In this document: positions 16,873 through 25,201 of the stretch, piece after piece
Layout: each line of letters opens with the position of its first letter
How positions within the stretch are numbered: the stretch's first letter is position 1
Assembly (NCBI GenBank): GCA_039024915.1
Contig: JBCCPK010000008.1
Location: 1 to 57,586 of the forward strand
Direction: 5' to 3'
Length of the DNA stretch: 57,586 nucleotides
DNA from: Pseudomonadota bacterium
GTDB taxonomy: Bacteria > Pseudomonadota > Alphaproteobacteria > Rhizobiales > MH13
Notes under the pieces: model-generated
Seen by the model: only the letters and a program-made list of their open reading frames with translations
What the model was told of the DNA's origin: nothing
Database searches by the model: none
Made by a program: the position numbers and the translations under genes

Positions 16873-18261
16873 ATGTGGTTCCGCTCAAACAAAATGACCA
16901 TCGCTGATCAAGCCATGCCTTCACCTATGCCCATGCGCAGTACACAAGCCACCAAGCTCGTTGGGACCGTTCGCGTACCCGGCGATAAGTCGATGTCACA
17001 CAGGGCCCTGATACTGGGCACTCTCGCAGAGGGTACGACAGCCATCCATGGTCTGCTCGAAGGTGAGGACGTGCTTGCGACAGCCGAAGCGATGCGCCAG
17101 TTCGGAGCGACCATCACGCGCACCGACCAAGGCGTTTGGCAGATAGAGGGCATGGGTGTCGGTTGCCTTTTGGAACCAGAGGGCGTGATTGACTGCGGTA
17201 ACGCGGGGACTGGCGTCAGGCTGATCATGGGGATGGCGGCCGCCTACCCGTTTGCATCAACGTTCACAGGCGATGCCTCACTGCGACGCCGCCCCATGAG
17301 GCGTGTTCTGGAGCCTTTGGAGCTGATGGGCGCCCAGGTTCTGGCTCGCGAGGGAGGTCTGCTGCCCCTTACGCTCCGTGGGAACGCGCCGCCACTGCCG
17401 ATTGAATACACGGTACCGGTGCCATCAGCCCAGGTTAAATCGGCCATCCTTCTGGCCGCCCTTTCGACCGAGGGGACGACGACGGTTATCGAGCCAACGC
17501 CGACGCGCGACCATTCGGAGCGCATGATCAAGGGTTTTGGTGGGTCGATCAGCGCGCAGATAGACGAAAACGGCGCGCGTATCATCACAGTACAGGGCGG
17601 CAAGCCTCTCGCTGCTCAAGAGGTCACCATTCCAGCCGACCCGTCCTCGGCGGCGTTTCCCCTTGTCGCGGCTCTGGTCGTGCCGGACAGCGAGGTTACC
17701 GTCCAGGACGTCATGCTCAACCCGACCCGTACCGGATTGCTAACGACGCTGCAGGAGATGGGCGCCAACCTGACGATTGAGAACAGGCGCGCCGATGGCG
17801 GCGAAGAATTGGCAGACATAACGGCTCGCTTTTCAAAACTAAAAGGTGTCACGGTACCAGCGGACCGAGCACCGTCCATGATCGACGAGTACCCTATTCT
17901 TGCGATTGCCGCGGCTTTCGCTGAGGGCGAAACCCATATGCCCGGCCTGCACGAATTGAGGGTCAAGGAATCGGACAGACTGTCGGCGGTTGTTGCGGGC
18001 CTCGACGTGAACGGAGTTGACACTGAAAGCGGCGAAGACTGGATGACCGTCACAGGTAAATCAGGCGCGGTGCCCGGCGGCGGATTGGTCCTCACACACC
18101 TCGACCACCGCATCGCCATGGCATTTCTTGTGATGGGACTGGCCTCAGAGCAACCCGTGTCGGTTGATGATGGAGACGTGATCGCAACCAGCTTCCCAGC
18201 CTTTCAAGGCCTGATGAAAGGTCTGGGTGCCTCGATCTCCAGCACGAGCAATGATGGCTGA
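16873..18261 (+). CDS. aroA: 3-phosphoshikimate 1-carboxyvinyltransferase (EPSP synthase)
   Basis: Up to 462 residues. The phosphate-binding loop PGDKSMSHRALILG, the NAGTGVRLIMG motif, PSAQVKSAILLAAL and the late LHELRVKESDRL signature identify EPSP synthase, which joins shikimate 3-phosphate and phosphoenolpyruvate in aromatic amino acid synthesis. The motif set resembles the rhizobial form. The exact start is uncertain: ATG codons at 16873, 16894 and 16915 are all in frame and none has a good Shine-Dalgarno site; homologues usually have 12-20 residues before the PGDKS motif, which favours 16915 or 16894. cmk follows after overlapping its stop region, an arrangement common in this class. Confidence 0.95.
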   Translation: MWFRSNKMTIADQAMPSPMPMRSTQATKLVGTVRVPGDKSMSHRALILGTLAEGTTAIHGLLEGEDVLATAEAMRQFGATITRTDQGVWQIEGMGVGCLLEPEGVIDCGNAGTGVRLIMGMAAAYPFASTFTGDASLRRRPMRRVLEPLELMGAQVLAREGGLLPLTLRGNAPPLPIEYTVPVPSAQVKSAILLAALSTEGTTTVIEPTPTRDHSERMIKGFGGSISAQIDENGARIITVQGGKPLAAQEVTIPADPSSAAFPLVAALVVPDSEVTVQDVMLNPTRTGLLTTLQEMGANLTIENRRADGGEELADITARFSKLKGVTVPADRAPSMIDEYPILAIAAAFAEGETHMPGLHELRVKESDRLSAVVAGLDVNGVDTESGEDWMTVTGKSGAVPGGGLVLTHLDHRIAMAFLVMGLASEQPVSVDDGDVIATSFPAFQGLMKGLGASISSTSNDG

Positions 18262-18907
18262 GCCATTTATCATTGCCGTCGATGGACCAGCGGCTTCCGG
18301 TAAGGGAACGCTCGCCAAGCAACTCGCCAGGCATTTCGGACTTCGACATCTGGACACCGGACTGCTGTACCGAGCCGTAGGAGCACACATGCTCGAAAAC
18401 GGCGACGATCTCGGCGATGCTGAGACAAGTGAAATGGTTGCCCGGTCGTTGGACCTTTCGACGCTCGACCCGGACTACCTTGCCGAGCACAAAAACGGGG
18501 AAGCAGCGTCTCGCGTGGCAGCCCATACACCGGTTAGAGCGGCCCTGCTGCACGCTCAGCGCGACTTTGCCAGCCAAGCCCCCGGCGCGGTCCTCGATGG
18601 GCGCGACATCGGAACGGTTGTTTGTCCAGACGCCGCAGCCAAGTTGTTTGTGACCGCAGACCTCGAAGCGCGTGCAGACCGGCGGTATCGGCAAGCGCTG
18701 GAAAAGGACCCAGGTGCATCGCTTGCAGCAATCAAGGACGATCTGGCGCGCCGTGATGCGCGTGACTCCGGTCGCAAAGACGCGCCTCTCAGGAAGGCTG
18801 ATGACGCGCTGTTGCTCGATACGACAAAAATGCGTATAGACGCGGCGTTCGAAGCTGCAAGGGTTTTCGTGATATCCAAGTGGACACCGGAAACCCCTAA
18901 GCCGTGA
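18251..18907 (+). CDS. cmk: (d)CMP kinase
   Basis: 218 residues from ATG 18251, overlapping the end of aroA by 11 bp (a second ATG follows immediately). The P-loop GPAASGKGTL near residue 12, HLDTGLLYRAVG and LDGRDIGTVVCPDA are the family's nucleotide- and CMP-binding segments. It phosphorylates CMP and dCMP. The aroA-cmk-rpsA order is conserved in many Proteobacteria, supporting cotranscription with aroA. Confidence 0.95.
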   Translation: MMAEPFIIAVDGPAASGKGTLAKQLARHFGLRHLDTGLLYRAVGAHMLENGDDLGDAETSEMVARSLDLSTLDPDYLAEHKNGEAASRVAAHTPVRAALLHAQRDFASQAPGAVLDGRDIGTVVCPDAAAKLFVTADLEARADRRYRQALEKDPGASLAAIKDDLARRDARDSGRKDAPLRKADDALLLDTTKMRIDAAFEAARVFVISKWTPETPKP

Positions 18908-19056
18908 ATGTTAGCTGGCCTAAGCGCCCCGCCATTGTGCACTGCTGCGCCCCACGCGACACCGGTTTTAAACCTGTACCGTCGTGTGCATCTGTGCCCG
19001 CCGCTCGTTAAGCGGCCTGGCTGACGCCCAAGGCCTCATGACCACACCAACCAAAA

Positions 19057-19083
19057 CCTGTCCGCCAAACTTGGCATGACAGG
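19057..19083 (+). promoter_or_regulatory. Stem-loop in the rpsA leader
   Basis: CCTGTC and GACAGG enclose an inner GCCA/TGGC stem, forming a two-tier hairpin that ends about 26 bp before the rpsA ATG. It could be a leader structure for translational control of S1. This is sequence-based only; no known riboswitch class is claimed. Confidence 0.4.
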
Positions 19084-19109
19084 CGGGCGCCGCGGAAAGA
19101 AAGACTTTT

Positions 19110-20822
19110 ATGGCTACCACAGACACGAGCGCAGATGCGTTCGATATGGAAGATTTTGCATCGCTGCTTGAAGAGAGCTTCGGCGGCAATGATCTGCTTG
19201 AAGGCACGGTTGTTAAAGGTACCGTGATCGGCATCGAGAAAGACCTTGCGGTTATCGATGTGGGTCTGAAAACGGAAGGCCGCGTGCCGCTGAAGGAATT
19301 TGGCGCATCTGCCCGCGACGGCGGAATGGCGATCGGCGACGAGGTCGAGGTTTATCTCGAGCGCGTTGAAAATGCGATGGGCGAAGCGGTCCTGTCACGT
19401 GACAAAGCCCGGCGCGAGGAAAGCTGGGAGAAACTCGAGGTTGCGTTCGGCGCCAACGAGAAGGTCACCGGTCAGATCTTCAACCAGGTCAAGGGCGGCT
19501 ATACCGTCGATCTCGACGGCGCCGTTGCCTTCCTGCCTCGCTCACAGGTCGATATCCGACCGGTACGCGATATCCAGCCGCTGATGAACACGCCGCAGCC
19601 TTTCCAGATTTTGAAGATGGACAAACGCCGCGGTAACATCGTGGTGTCGCGACGGGTGGTGCTGGAAGAGAGCCGTGCCGAGCAGCGCCAGGAGTTGGTG
19701 CAGAATCTCGCTGAGGGCCAGATCATTGATGGCATCGTCAAGAACATCACCGAGTACGGCGCATTCGTCGATCTAGGCGGCATTGATGGCCTGCTGCACG
19801 TCACTGATATTGCATGGCGCCGGGTGAACCACCCCTCCGAGGTCCTGTCGATCGGGCAGACCGTTAAGGTGCAGATCATCCGCATCAATCACGAAACGCA
19901 CCGGATCTCGCTGGGCATGAAGCAGCTTGAAGCTGACCCATGGGACGGTATCGAAATGAAGTACCCGGCAGGTGCCAAGATGACCGGCCGCGTCACCAAC
20001 GTTACCGACTACGGCGCGTTCGTCGAACTGGAGCCGGGCATCGAGGGGCTCATCCACGTTTCCGAAATGAGCTGGACCAAGAAGAACGTTCACCCGTCCA
20101 AGCTGATTTCGACCAGCCAGGAAGTCGAAGTGATGATCCTCGAAGTGGATCCCAACAAACGGCGTATTTCGCTCGGCCTCAAGCAAACCCTGTCGAATCC
20201 GTGGGATTCCTTCGCTGAACAGTTCCCGGTCGGATCGATCGTTGAGGGCGAAGTTAAGAACAAGACGGAATTCGGTCTGTTCATCGGGCTCGAAGGCGAC
20301 ATTGACGGCATGGTCCACCTGTCGGACCTCGACTGGAACCGCAAAGGTGAAGACGTCATCGAAGAGTATGAGCGGGGTCAGATGATCCGGGCTCAGGTGC
20401 TTGATGTCGACACCGACAAGGAGCGCATTTCGCTGGGTATCAAACAACTGGGCGATGATCCGTTCGATGCGGCTTCCGACACGGTGCGCCGCGGCGCAGT
20501 GGTCACCTGTGAAGTGACTGCGGTTCAAGACAATGGCGTTGAGATCAAGATCGTTGATACCGATCTGACCTCTTTCGTCCGTCGTTCGGACCTCGCCCGC
20601 GACCGCGACGATCAGCGGCCAGACCGGTTCTCCGTTGGCGACCGTTTCGACGCTCGGGTAACCCAGTTCGACCGCAAGACGCACAAGGTTTCGGTCTCCG
20701 TCAAAGCGCTGGAAATCGCCGAAGAGAAGGAAGCCGTTGCGCAGTACGGTTCGTCCGATTCTGGCGCCTCGCTCGGCGACATTCTCGGTGCCGCGCTCAA
20801 GGGCGGCGACGAAAAAGAGTAA
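19110..20822 (+). CDS. rpsA: 30S ribosomal protein S1
   Basis: 570 residues with six S1 RNA-binding repeats. Repeats 3 to 5 are easily seen by the recurring YGAFV(D/E)L and LIHVSEMSW / LLHVTDIAW / MVHLSDLDW motifs and RISLG(M/L/I)KQL endings. S1 brings mRNA to the 30S subunit. The ATG is preceded by GGAAAGAAAG. A 200-bp leader separates it from cmk and contains a stem-loop; a hairpin terminator follows the stop codon. Confidence 0.97.
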   Translation: MATTDTSADAFDMEDFASLLEESFGGNDLLEGTVVKGTVIGIEKDLAVIDVGLKTEGRVPLKEFGASARDGGMAIGDEVEVYLERVENAMGEAVLSRDKARREESWEKLEVAFGANEKVTGQIFNQVKGGYTVDLDGAVAFLPRSQVDIRPVRDIQPLMNTPQPFQILKMDKRRGNIVVSRRVVLEESRAEQRQELVQNLAEGQIIDGIVKNITEYGAFVDLGGIDGLLHVTDIAWRRVNHPSEVLSIGQTVKVQIIRINHETHRISLGMKQLEADPWDGIEMKYPAGAKMTGRVTNVTDYGAFVELEPGIEGLIHVSEMSWTKKNVHPSKLISTSQEVEVMILEVDPNKRRISLGLKQTLSNPWDSFAEQFPVGSIVEGEVKNKTEFGLFIGLEGDIDGMVHLSDLDWNRKGEDVIEEYERGQMIRAQVLDVDTDKERISLGIKQLGDDPFDAASDTVRRGAVVTCEVTAVQDNGVEIKIVDTDLTSFVRRSDLARDRDDQRPDRFSVGDRFDARVTQFDRKTHKVSVSVKALEIAEEKEAVAQYGSSDSGASLGDILGAALKGGDEKE

Positions 20823-20844
20823 CCGCTTCCTTACTGAACTCGAT

Positions 20845-20876
20845 AAACGCCGGGCTGCGTCGTCAGTCCGGCGTTT
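20845..20876 (+). terminator. Rho-independent terminator after rpsA
   Basis: AAACGCCGG and CCGGCGTTT form a 9-bp stem around a 14-base loop, followed by TGTTTTG. It lies 22 bp after the rpsA stop. Confidence 0.8.
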
Positions 20877-20967
20877 TGTTTTGAGCCGGCTATGATCTTG
20901 TTGCGGTCACGATGCGGTGCTAGCCAGCGCACATCTTGCCGCCAAGCACCGACCGGAGCCCCTCGCC

Positions 20968-21939
20968 ATGCCGCTCGACACTCTCACTCCCGATACCTTG
21001 GTTGAACGACGCCGGTTGCGCCGTTCGCGCAGCGGCTGGCGGATCTTTGCCGTTTTTTTGGCCGTTGTGCTGGTGTTCGGCCTTGTCGCGCAGTTCACAC
21101 CGTTGGGCGAACGGCTCCAGGGACGCGATACGCATGTCGCCCGCGTACAGCTTGATGGGTTTATCGATTTAGACGACCCGTTTCTCGAACTTCTTGAGAC
21201 GCTTGCCGAAGACGAGCAGGTGGAAGCCGTGATTATGACGATCAATTCTCCTGGGGGCTTGGCGGTCGCCGGGGAGGCAATTTTCGAGCACATCCGCGAA
21301 CTGGGCGAGGAGAAACCGGTCGTGAGTGTGATCGAAGGCGTCGGAACGTCGGCCGCCTATCTCGCCTCAATTGCCGGTGAGCACATCATTGCCCGGAATG
21401 GATCGATTGTCGGCTCCATCGGTGTGGTCGCCCAGGTCCCCAACGCGAGCGAGTTGCTCGACACAATCGGCGTTTCAGTGACCGACGTCCGCTCGGGCGA
21501 ATTGAAGGCGCAGCCGTCCGCCTTCACCGAACCCAGCGAGGAAGCGTTAGCAGCTCTCGAACAGCTTGTGCAGGACAACTTCACCTGGTTCGTTGCGCAG
21601 GTAGCGGAGCGGCGCAGCCTTGATCGGGCCGTTGTGCGCGGTTTTGAAGGCGGTGTGTTTACCGGCTCGCGTGGCGTTGAGCTGGGCCTCATCGATGAAC
21701 TTGGTGGTGAGGATCAGGCAATCGCTTACCTTGCGGAAGCCCATCAGATCGATGAAGACGTTGAAGTCCTGGACCGCGCGCCTCGTCGACCCGTCAATCT
21801 ACCGGTGGCCCGCGCCCTTGCGTCCATCGGGCTGTCGGAGGACAGGCGGTCAATGGAGATACGTGGCGAAGGACTTCGTGAAGCTCTTCGAGACGCAATG
21901 TTGCTTGACGGCATCCTGTCGCTTTGGCACGGTCATTGA
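20968..21939 (+). CDS. sppA: Signal peptide peptidase SppA, short form
   Basis: 323 residues from ATG 20968 (CGGAG upstream); an upstream GTG would add 17 residues. One N-terminal membrane anchor (WRIFAVFLAVVLVFGLVAQF) is followed by a ClpP-like serine protease fold: INSPGGLAVAGEAI, the nucleophile region GVGTSAAYLAS and the general-base lysine in SGELKAQPSAF. It degrades cleaved signal peptides in the inner membrane. The length fits the short, single-domain SppA. It is expressed separately from rpsA, whose terminator lies between. Confidence 0.92.
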   Translation: MPLDTLTPDTLVERRRLRRSRSGWRIFAVFLAVVLVFGLVAQFTPLGERLQGRDTHVARVQLDGFIDLDDPFLELLETLAEDEQVEAVIMTINSPGGLAVAGEAIFEHIRELGEEKPVVSVIEGVGTSAAYLASIAGEHIIARNGSIVGSIGVVAQVPNASELLDTIGVSVTDVRSGELKAQPSAFTEPSEEALAALEQLVQDNFTWFVAQVAERRSLDRAVVRGFEGGVFTGSRGVELGLIDELGGEDQAIAYLAEAHQIDEDVEVLDRAPRRPVNLPVARALASIGLSEDRRSMEIRGEGLREALRDAMLLDGILSLWHGH

Positions 21940-21978
21940 GTAAAAAATCCCGCAAACGCAGGGACTAGGGGGGTTCGA

Positions 21979-22037
21979 GTGAACGTTCCGTCGGAACATT
22001 CACCAAGCGGGCCACGAGCCGGGGCTGGTTATCAGCC
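21979..22037 (+). promoter_or_regulatory. Two adjacent hairpins in the ihfB leader
   Basis: Hairpin 1 (21979-22003) pairs GTGAACGTTCC with GGAACATTCAC around GTC, 11 bp with one mismatch. Hairpin 2 (22023-22037) pairs GGCTG with CAGCC around GTTAT. Both lie between the sppA stop and the ihfB start. No T-tract follows directly, so they may be leader structures rather than terminators. Confidence 0.4.
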
Positions 22038-22097
22038 GTGGACAAAGTCCTCCCGGTCCGGCTGACGCGGTCGGCGAACGTATAACTGGGGGCGCCC

Positions 22098-22391
22098 GTG
22101 ATCAAATCCGAACTTATTCAGCGCATTACCGAGCGTAATCCGCACCTGTTTCAGCGTGACGTGGAGAATGTCGTTGCAGCCATTCTCGATACCATTTCCG
22201 ACGCGCTCGCGCGCGGCGATCGTGTCGAGTTGAGAGGCTTTGGAGCCTTCTCGGTCAAGCACCGGCCCGCCCGTACCGGGCGTAACCCGCGCACCGGCGA
22301 GCAGGTCGATGTGGACGCCAAGACCGTACCATTCTTCAAGACAGGCAAGGAGATGCGCGAGCGGCTTAATCCAGGTGATGGAGGCGCCTAA
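22098..22391 (+). CDS. ihfB: Integration host factor subunit beta
   Basis: 97 residues starting at GTG. The HU/IHF fold is clear: [17 protein letters not shown] at the N-terminus, then [25 protein letters not shown], the DNA-binding arm with its conserved proline, and a C-terminal [15 protein letters not shown] bends DNA as a heterodimer with IhfA, encoded elsewhere. The next gene starts immediately after the stop, so the two are probably cotranscribed, as often seen in alphaproteobacteria. Confidence 0.95.
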   Translation: MIKSELIQRITERNPHLFQRDVENVVAAILDTISDALARGDRVELRGFGAFSVKHRPARTGRNPRTGEQVDVDAKTVPFFKTGKEMRERLNPGDGGA

Positions 22392-22754
22392 ATGCTTGGG
22401 AAGATCGCGAAACGCCTATGGACGCTGCTGATTATCCTACCGCTGGCCATTGTCCTCATCGCGTTGGCGGTAGCCAACAGGCAAATGGTGCAACTGTCGG
22501 CCGATCCGATGTCGCAAGACGCACCCTTCATGGCCATGCAAGTTCCCCTTTTCGTCGCCCTGTTTGCGGCTCTGCTGGTTGGCATCGTCGTTGGCGGCTG
22601 TGCGGTATGGCTGTCTCAAGGGCATTATCGCAAAGAAGCGCGGGCGAAGCGTGCTGAGGCTGACAAGCTTGCCCGCGAACGCGATGTGCACAAAGAGCAG
22701 TTGTCCAAGCTCTCTGGGGTCCGCGCGCTGCCAAGCCCGGCTTCATCGCGATAA
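22392..22754 (+). CDS. LapA-domain (DUF1049) inner-membrane protein
   Basis: 120 residues. Two hydrophobic segments (LLIILPLAIVLIALAVANRQ and VALFAALLVGIVVGGCAVW) flank a short loop; a basic, charged coiled tail of about 45 residues follows. This is the lipopolysaccharide assembly protein A domain layout. It begins directly after the ihfB stop, the usual ihfB neighbour in this class. Its exact role is not established here. Confidence 0.85.
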   Translation: MLGKIAKRLWTLLIILPLAIVLIALAVANRQMVQLSADPMSQDAPFMAMQVPLFVALFAALLVGIVVGGCAVWLSQGHYRKEARAKRAEADKLARERDVHKEQLSKLSGVRALPSPASSR

Positions 22755-22783
22755 CGCTGGCCTGCCAAGTGATATGACGTCCC

Positions 22784-23746
22784 ATGCGGATCATCACCGC
22801 TGCTGATATCGCTGAAATCGCCGATTTTAGGGACCTCGTGGAAACACTCCGCCGCGCGTTCCGCTCATCAATCGTCGCGCCACTACGGCACCATCACACC
22901 GTCGAACGGCCAGCTGAGGTTCCTGACTCAACCTTGCTGTTGATGCCCGCCTGGACGGATTTCAAGGCGCACGGGTCCTCACAGCGCGGTTATATGGGGG
23001 TCAAGATCGTCTCGGTCGTCCCCGATAATCAGACACGCGATCTACCCAGTGTGGTCGGCGCCTATCTTCTCATGTCCGGTGAGAGCGGTGCACCGCTCGC
23101 CCTGATCGACGGTCAGTCACTAACGGTCTGGCGAACCGCGGCAGCGTCCGCTTTGGCGTCGAGCTATCTTTCGAGAAGCGACAGCCGTAAGCTTTTGATG
23201 GTCGGGGCCGGCGCGCTCGCTCCCTATTTGATACGAGCGCACGCCGCAGTCCGGCCGATCAATCAAATCCTGCTTTGGAACAGGACCTCCGATCGAGCCA
23301 AAAAGCTGCAAGGCAAGCTCGCCGATCTTGGGATTTCCATAGCAACAACCGATGATCTCGAGGGTGCCGTTCGCGGCGCCGATATCATAAGTTGCGCGAC
23401 CATGAGCGAAGCCGCTCTGGTCGAGGGACAATGGCTTGCAGCGGGGCAGCATCTCGACCTTGTCGGCGCGTTCAAGCCAACCATGCGTGAGACCGATAGC
23501 CATGCGGTTGAGAAAGCACGCGTCTTCTGCGATACGCGCGAAGGAGCGCTTAAAGAGGGCGGCGACCTCGCGATACCCCTCTCGGAAGGACGGCTGACGC
23601 CGGACGATGTGGCCGGGGACCTCTTTGATTTATGCAAGGGCGTACGCGCAGGGCGTCGTTTCTACGACCAGATTACGCTGTTCAAATCGGTTGGTACGGC
23701 TGCGGAGGACCTGGCGGTCGCAGCCCATATCTTTGCCCGGGCCTAG
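22784..23746 (+). CDS. Ornithine cyclodeaminase/mu-crystallin family protein
   Basis: 320 residues. GVKIVSVVPDN, the substrate region LALIDGQSLTVWRTAAASALAS and the Rossmann motif LLMVGAGALAPYLI identify the family. Members include ornithine cyclodeaminase and 1-pyrroline-2-carboxylate or ketimine reductases; sequence alone does not decide. It starts 29 bp after the LapA-domain gene on the same strand and ends just before the convergent PTS genes. Cytoplasmic, NAD(P)-binding. Confidence 0.85.
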   Translation: MRIITAADIAEIADFRDLVETLRRAFRSSIVAPLRHHHTVERPAEVPDSTLLLMPAWTDFKAHGSSQRGYMGVKIVSVVPDNQTRDLPSVVGAYLLMSGESGAPLALIDGQSLTVWRTAAASALASSYLSRSDSRKLLMVGAGALAPYLIRAHAAVRPINQILLWNRTSDRAKKLQGKLADLGISIATTDDLEGAVRGADIISCATMSEAALVEGQWLAAGQHLDLVGAFKPTMRETDSHAVEKARVFCDTREGALKEGGDLAIPLSEGRLTPDDVAGDLFDLCKGVRAGRRFYDQITLFKSVGTAAEDLAVAAHIFARA

Positions 23747-23767
23747 CGGACGAGGCGCCGAAGCAGC

Positions 23768-24091
23768 TTACGCCTCTTCGCCGAAACGGTCGTTGACCAA
23801 AGCGCACATGGCATCAATGGCTTCGCTCGCCTGTGGCCCAGATGCCGAAATCGTAATCTCGCATCCTGGCGCTGCAGCAAGCATCATCAAGCCCATGATC
23901 GACGTGCCATGGACGCTCGTTTCACCCTTGGTCACCGTGATGTCTGCGTCGAAGGTTTCGGCGAGTTTCACAAAACGCGCGGAGGCACGCGCATGCAGTC
24001 CCCTCTTGTTTCGAATTTTCAGAGACCGGGCCGAGTCGAGGTTTTCGGCATCGGCTTGCACCTGTGGGACCACGGAGGATCGGTCGGTCAC
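23768..24091 (-). CDS. ptsH: HPr family phosphocarrier protein
   Basis: 107 residues, about 20 longer than enteric HPr through an N-terminal extension. The phosphorylated histidine is His33 in KRGLHARASARF, and a serine in the regulatory Ser46 position appears as Ser64 in HGTSIMGLM, the target of HprK. Its start overlaps the stop of the EIIA gene. With EIIA-Man and HprK but no sugar permease nearby, it belongs to a regulatory PTS linking carbon/nitrogen state to gene expression, as known in rhizobia. Confidence 0.92.
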   Translation of the reverse strand: MTDRSSVVPQVQADAENLDSARSLKIRNKRGLHARASARFVKLAETFDADITVTKGETSVHGTSIMGLMMLAAAPGCEITISASGPQASEAIDAMCALVNDRFGEEA

Positions 24092-24486
24092 GCGTCTAAT
24101 ATCTGGCTGGCAACGGAGATGTACTTGCGGCCGGCCTCACACGCATGGCTCACCGCATCGACAAGCTTCAGCTCGCTGCGGATGGACGCGAGCTTCACCA
24201 GCATCGGCAGATTGACCCCAGCAAGAACCTCAACATGCGCGTCATCCATCACCGAGATGGCAAGATTGGACGGCGTACCGCCGAACATATCGGTCAAAAC
24301 GATAACACCTTCACCTTCATCGACAGAACGAGCGGCTGCGACGATGTCTTCGCGCCTCTCCTCCATATCGTCGTCGGGGCCAATACAAATGGTCTCCAGC
24401 TGGCGCTGTGGGCCAACCACGTGTTCAAGGGCAGACTTGAACTCCAACGCGAGATTTCCGTGGGTAACGAGAAGCAGACCGATCAT
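24088..24486 (-). CDS. PTS EIIA component, mannose (ManX) family
   Basis: 132 residues with the EIIA-Man fold: the phosphorylatable histidine is His9 in LLVTHGNLA, and TDMFGGTPSNLA is the conserved middle motif. It lacks the IIB domain, so it is a stand-alone regulatory IIA that receives phosphate from HPr. ATGA-type overlap with the HPr gene. The gene is separated from hprK by 145 bp with no obvious terminator. Confidence 0.92.
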   Translation of the reverse strand: MIGLLLVTHGNLALEFKSALEHVVGPQRQLETICIGPDDDMEERREDIVAAARSVDEGEGVIVLTDMFGGTPSNLAISVMDDAHVEVLAGVNLPMLVKLASIRSELKLVDAVSHACEAGRKYISVASQILDA

Positions 24487-24631
24487 GAGGTCCTTGCTGA
24501 TTCGACAAAAATTATCGCCGGCCGCCGCAGGCTGCCATCTTTCTCCTGTTTGCTAGGGAAAGCAAGGGGTGCGGCTGTGAGCCCTTTGGCGGGATGCTTT
24601 AGGCAGGTGCGCCGTCTGTCCGAGAAAGGGG

Positions 24632-25150
24632 TCAGGAACCCAACCGGCAGCGCAGACCAAGATCAATCAAGAGGAGCTGATGCGCCAGATCAACAATTGG
24701 TAAAGTCAAGCGGGGGACCGTAGCACCAGCGATCTCGGCGCTGGCGTGTTCAGGAACCCGTTGCCACGCACCGGGCGGTACCAGCGAAACCCAAAGATCG
24801 ACGCGGTGGTGTTCGCACCAGGTGACGTCCGCTATGCCAAGCCCTCTAACCTCGATGGCGCCGCGTAGGTCCATGGCGGGTGCCGCAACCAAAACGCCGG
24901 CGTTGACCGACAGATGAACGTGGTCGTCGCCGATCAGGCCAGACCAATCTGGGGCGGGCCGGGATGGTGGACGCGTTGGAGCGTTTATCGGTGCGTCGGC
25001 AGGCAGAAGCCGCATGTCGGCCAGGGCTGAGGCGCGCTCGAGCAGAGCCATCGCCAGCCGCGATTTCCCGGAGCCCGGCGCGCCTTCGATTACGATACCA
25101 ATGCCGCTAATGGCCAACGCTGTGGCGTGAACCGCTTTGTCCTCATCCAT
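24632..25150 (-). CDS. hprK: HPr kinase/phosphorylase, short alphaproteobacterial form
   Basis: 172 residues with Walker A GAPGSGKS at residues 23-30, then LIGDDHVHLSVNAG and the signature stretch AIEVRGLGIADV. It is the short form lacking the N-terminal domain of Firmicute HprK, as usual in this class. It phosphorylates or dephosphorylates HPr on the regulatory serine. It lies between chvG and the EIIA/HPr genes, the conserved rhizobial order. Confidence 0.9.
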   Translation of the reverse strand: MDEDKAVHATALAISGIGIVIEGAPGSGKSRLAMALLERASALADMRLLPADAPINAPTRPPSRPAPDWSGLIGDDHVHLSVNAGVLVAAPAMDLRGAIEVRGLGIADVTWCEHHRVDLWVSLVPPGAWQRVPEHASAEIAGATVPRLTLPIVDLAHQLLLIDLGLRCRLGS

Positions 25151-25201
25151 GACAGCACCGCATCGTTTTGCGGAACGGTGTCAGGCATGCGCTGGTCCGC
25201 A

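Noticed and set aside
19773-20684. 303-codon minus-strand frame opposite rpsA
   Set aside because: Shadow of rpsA; no domain features.
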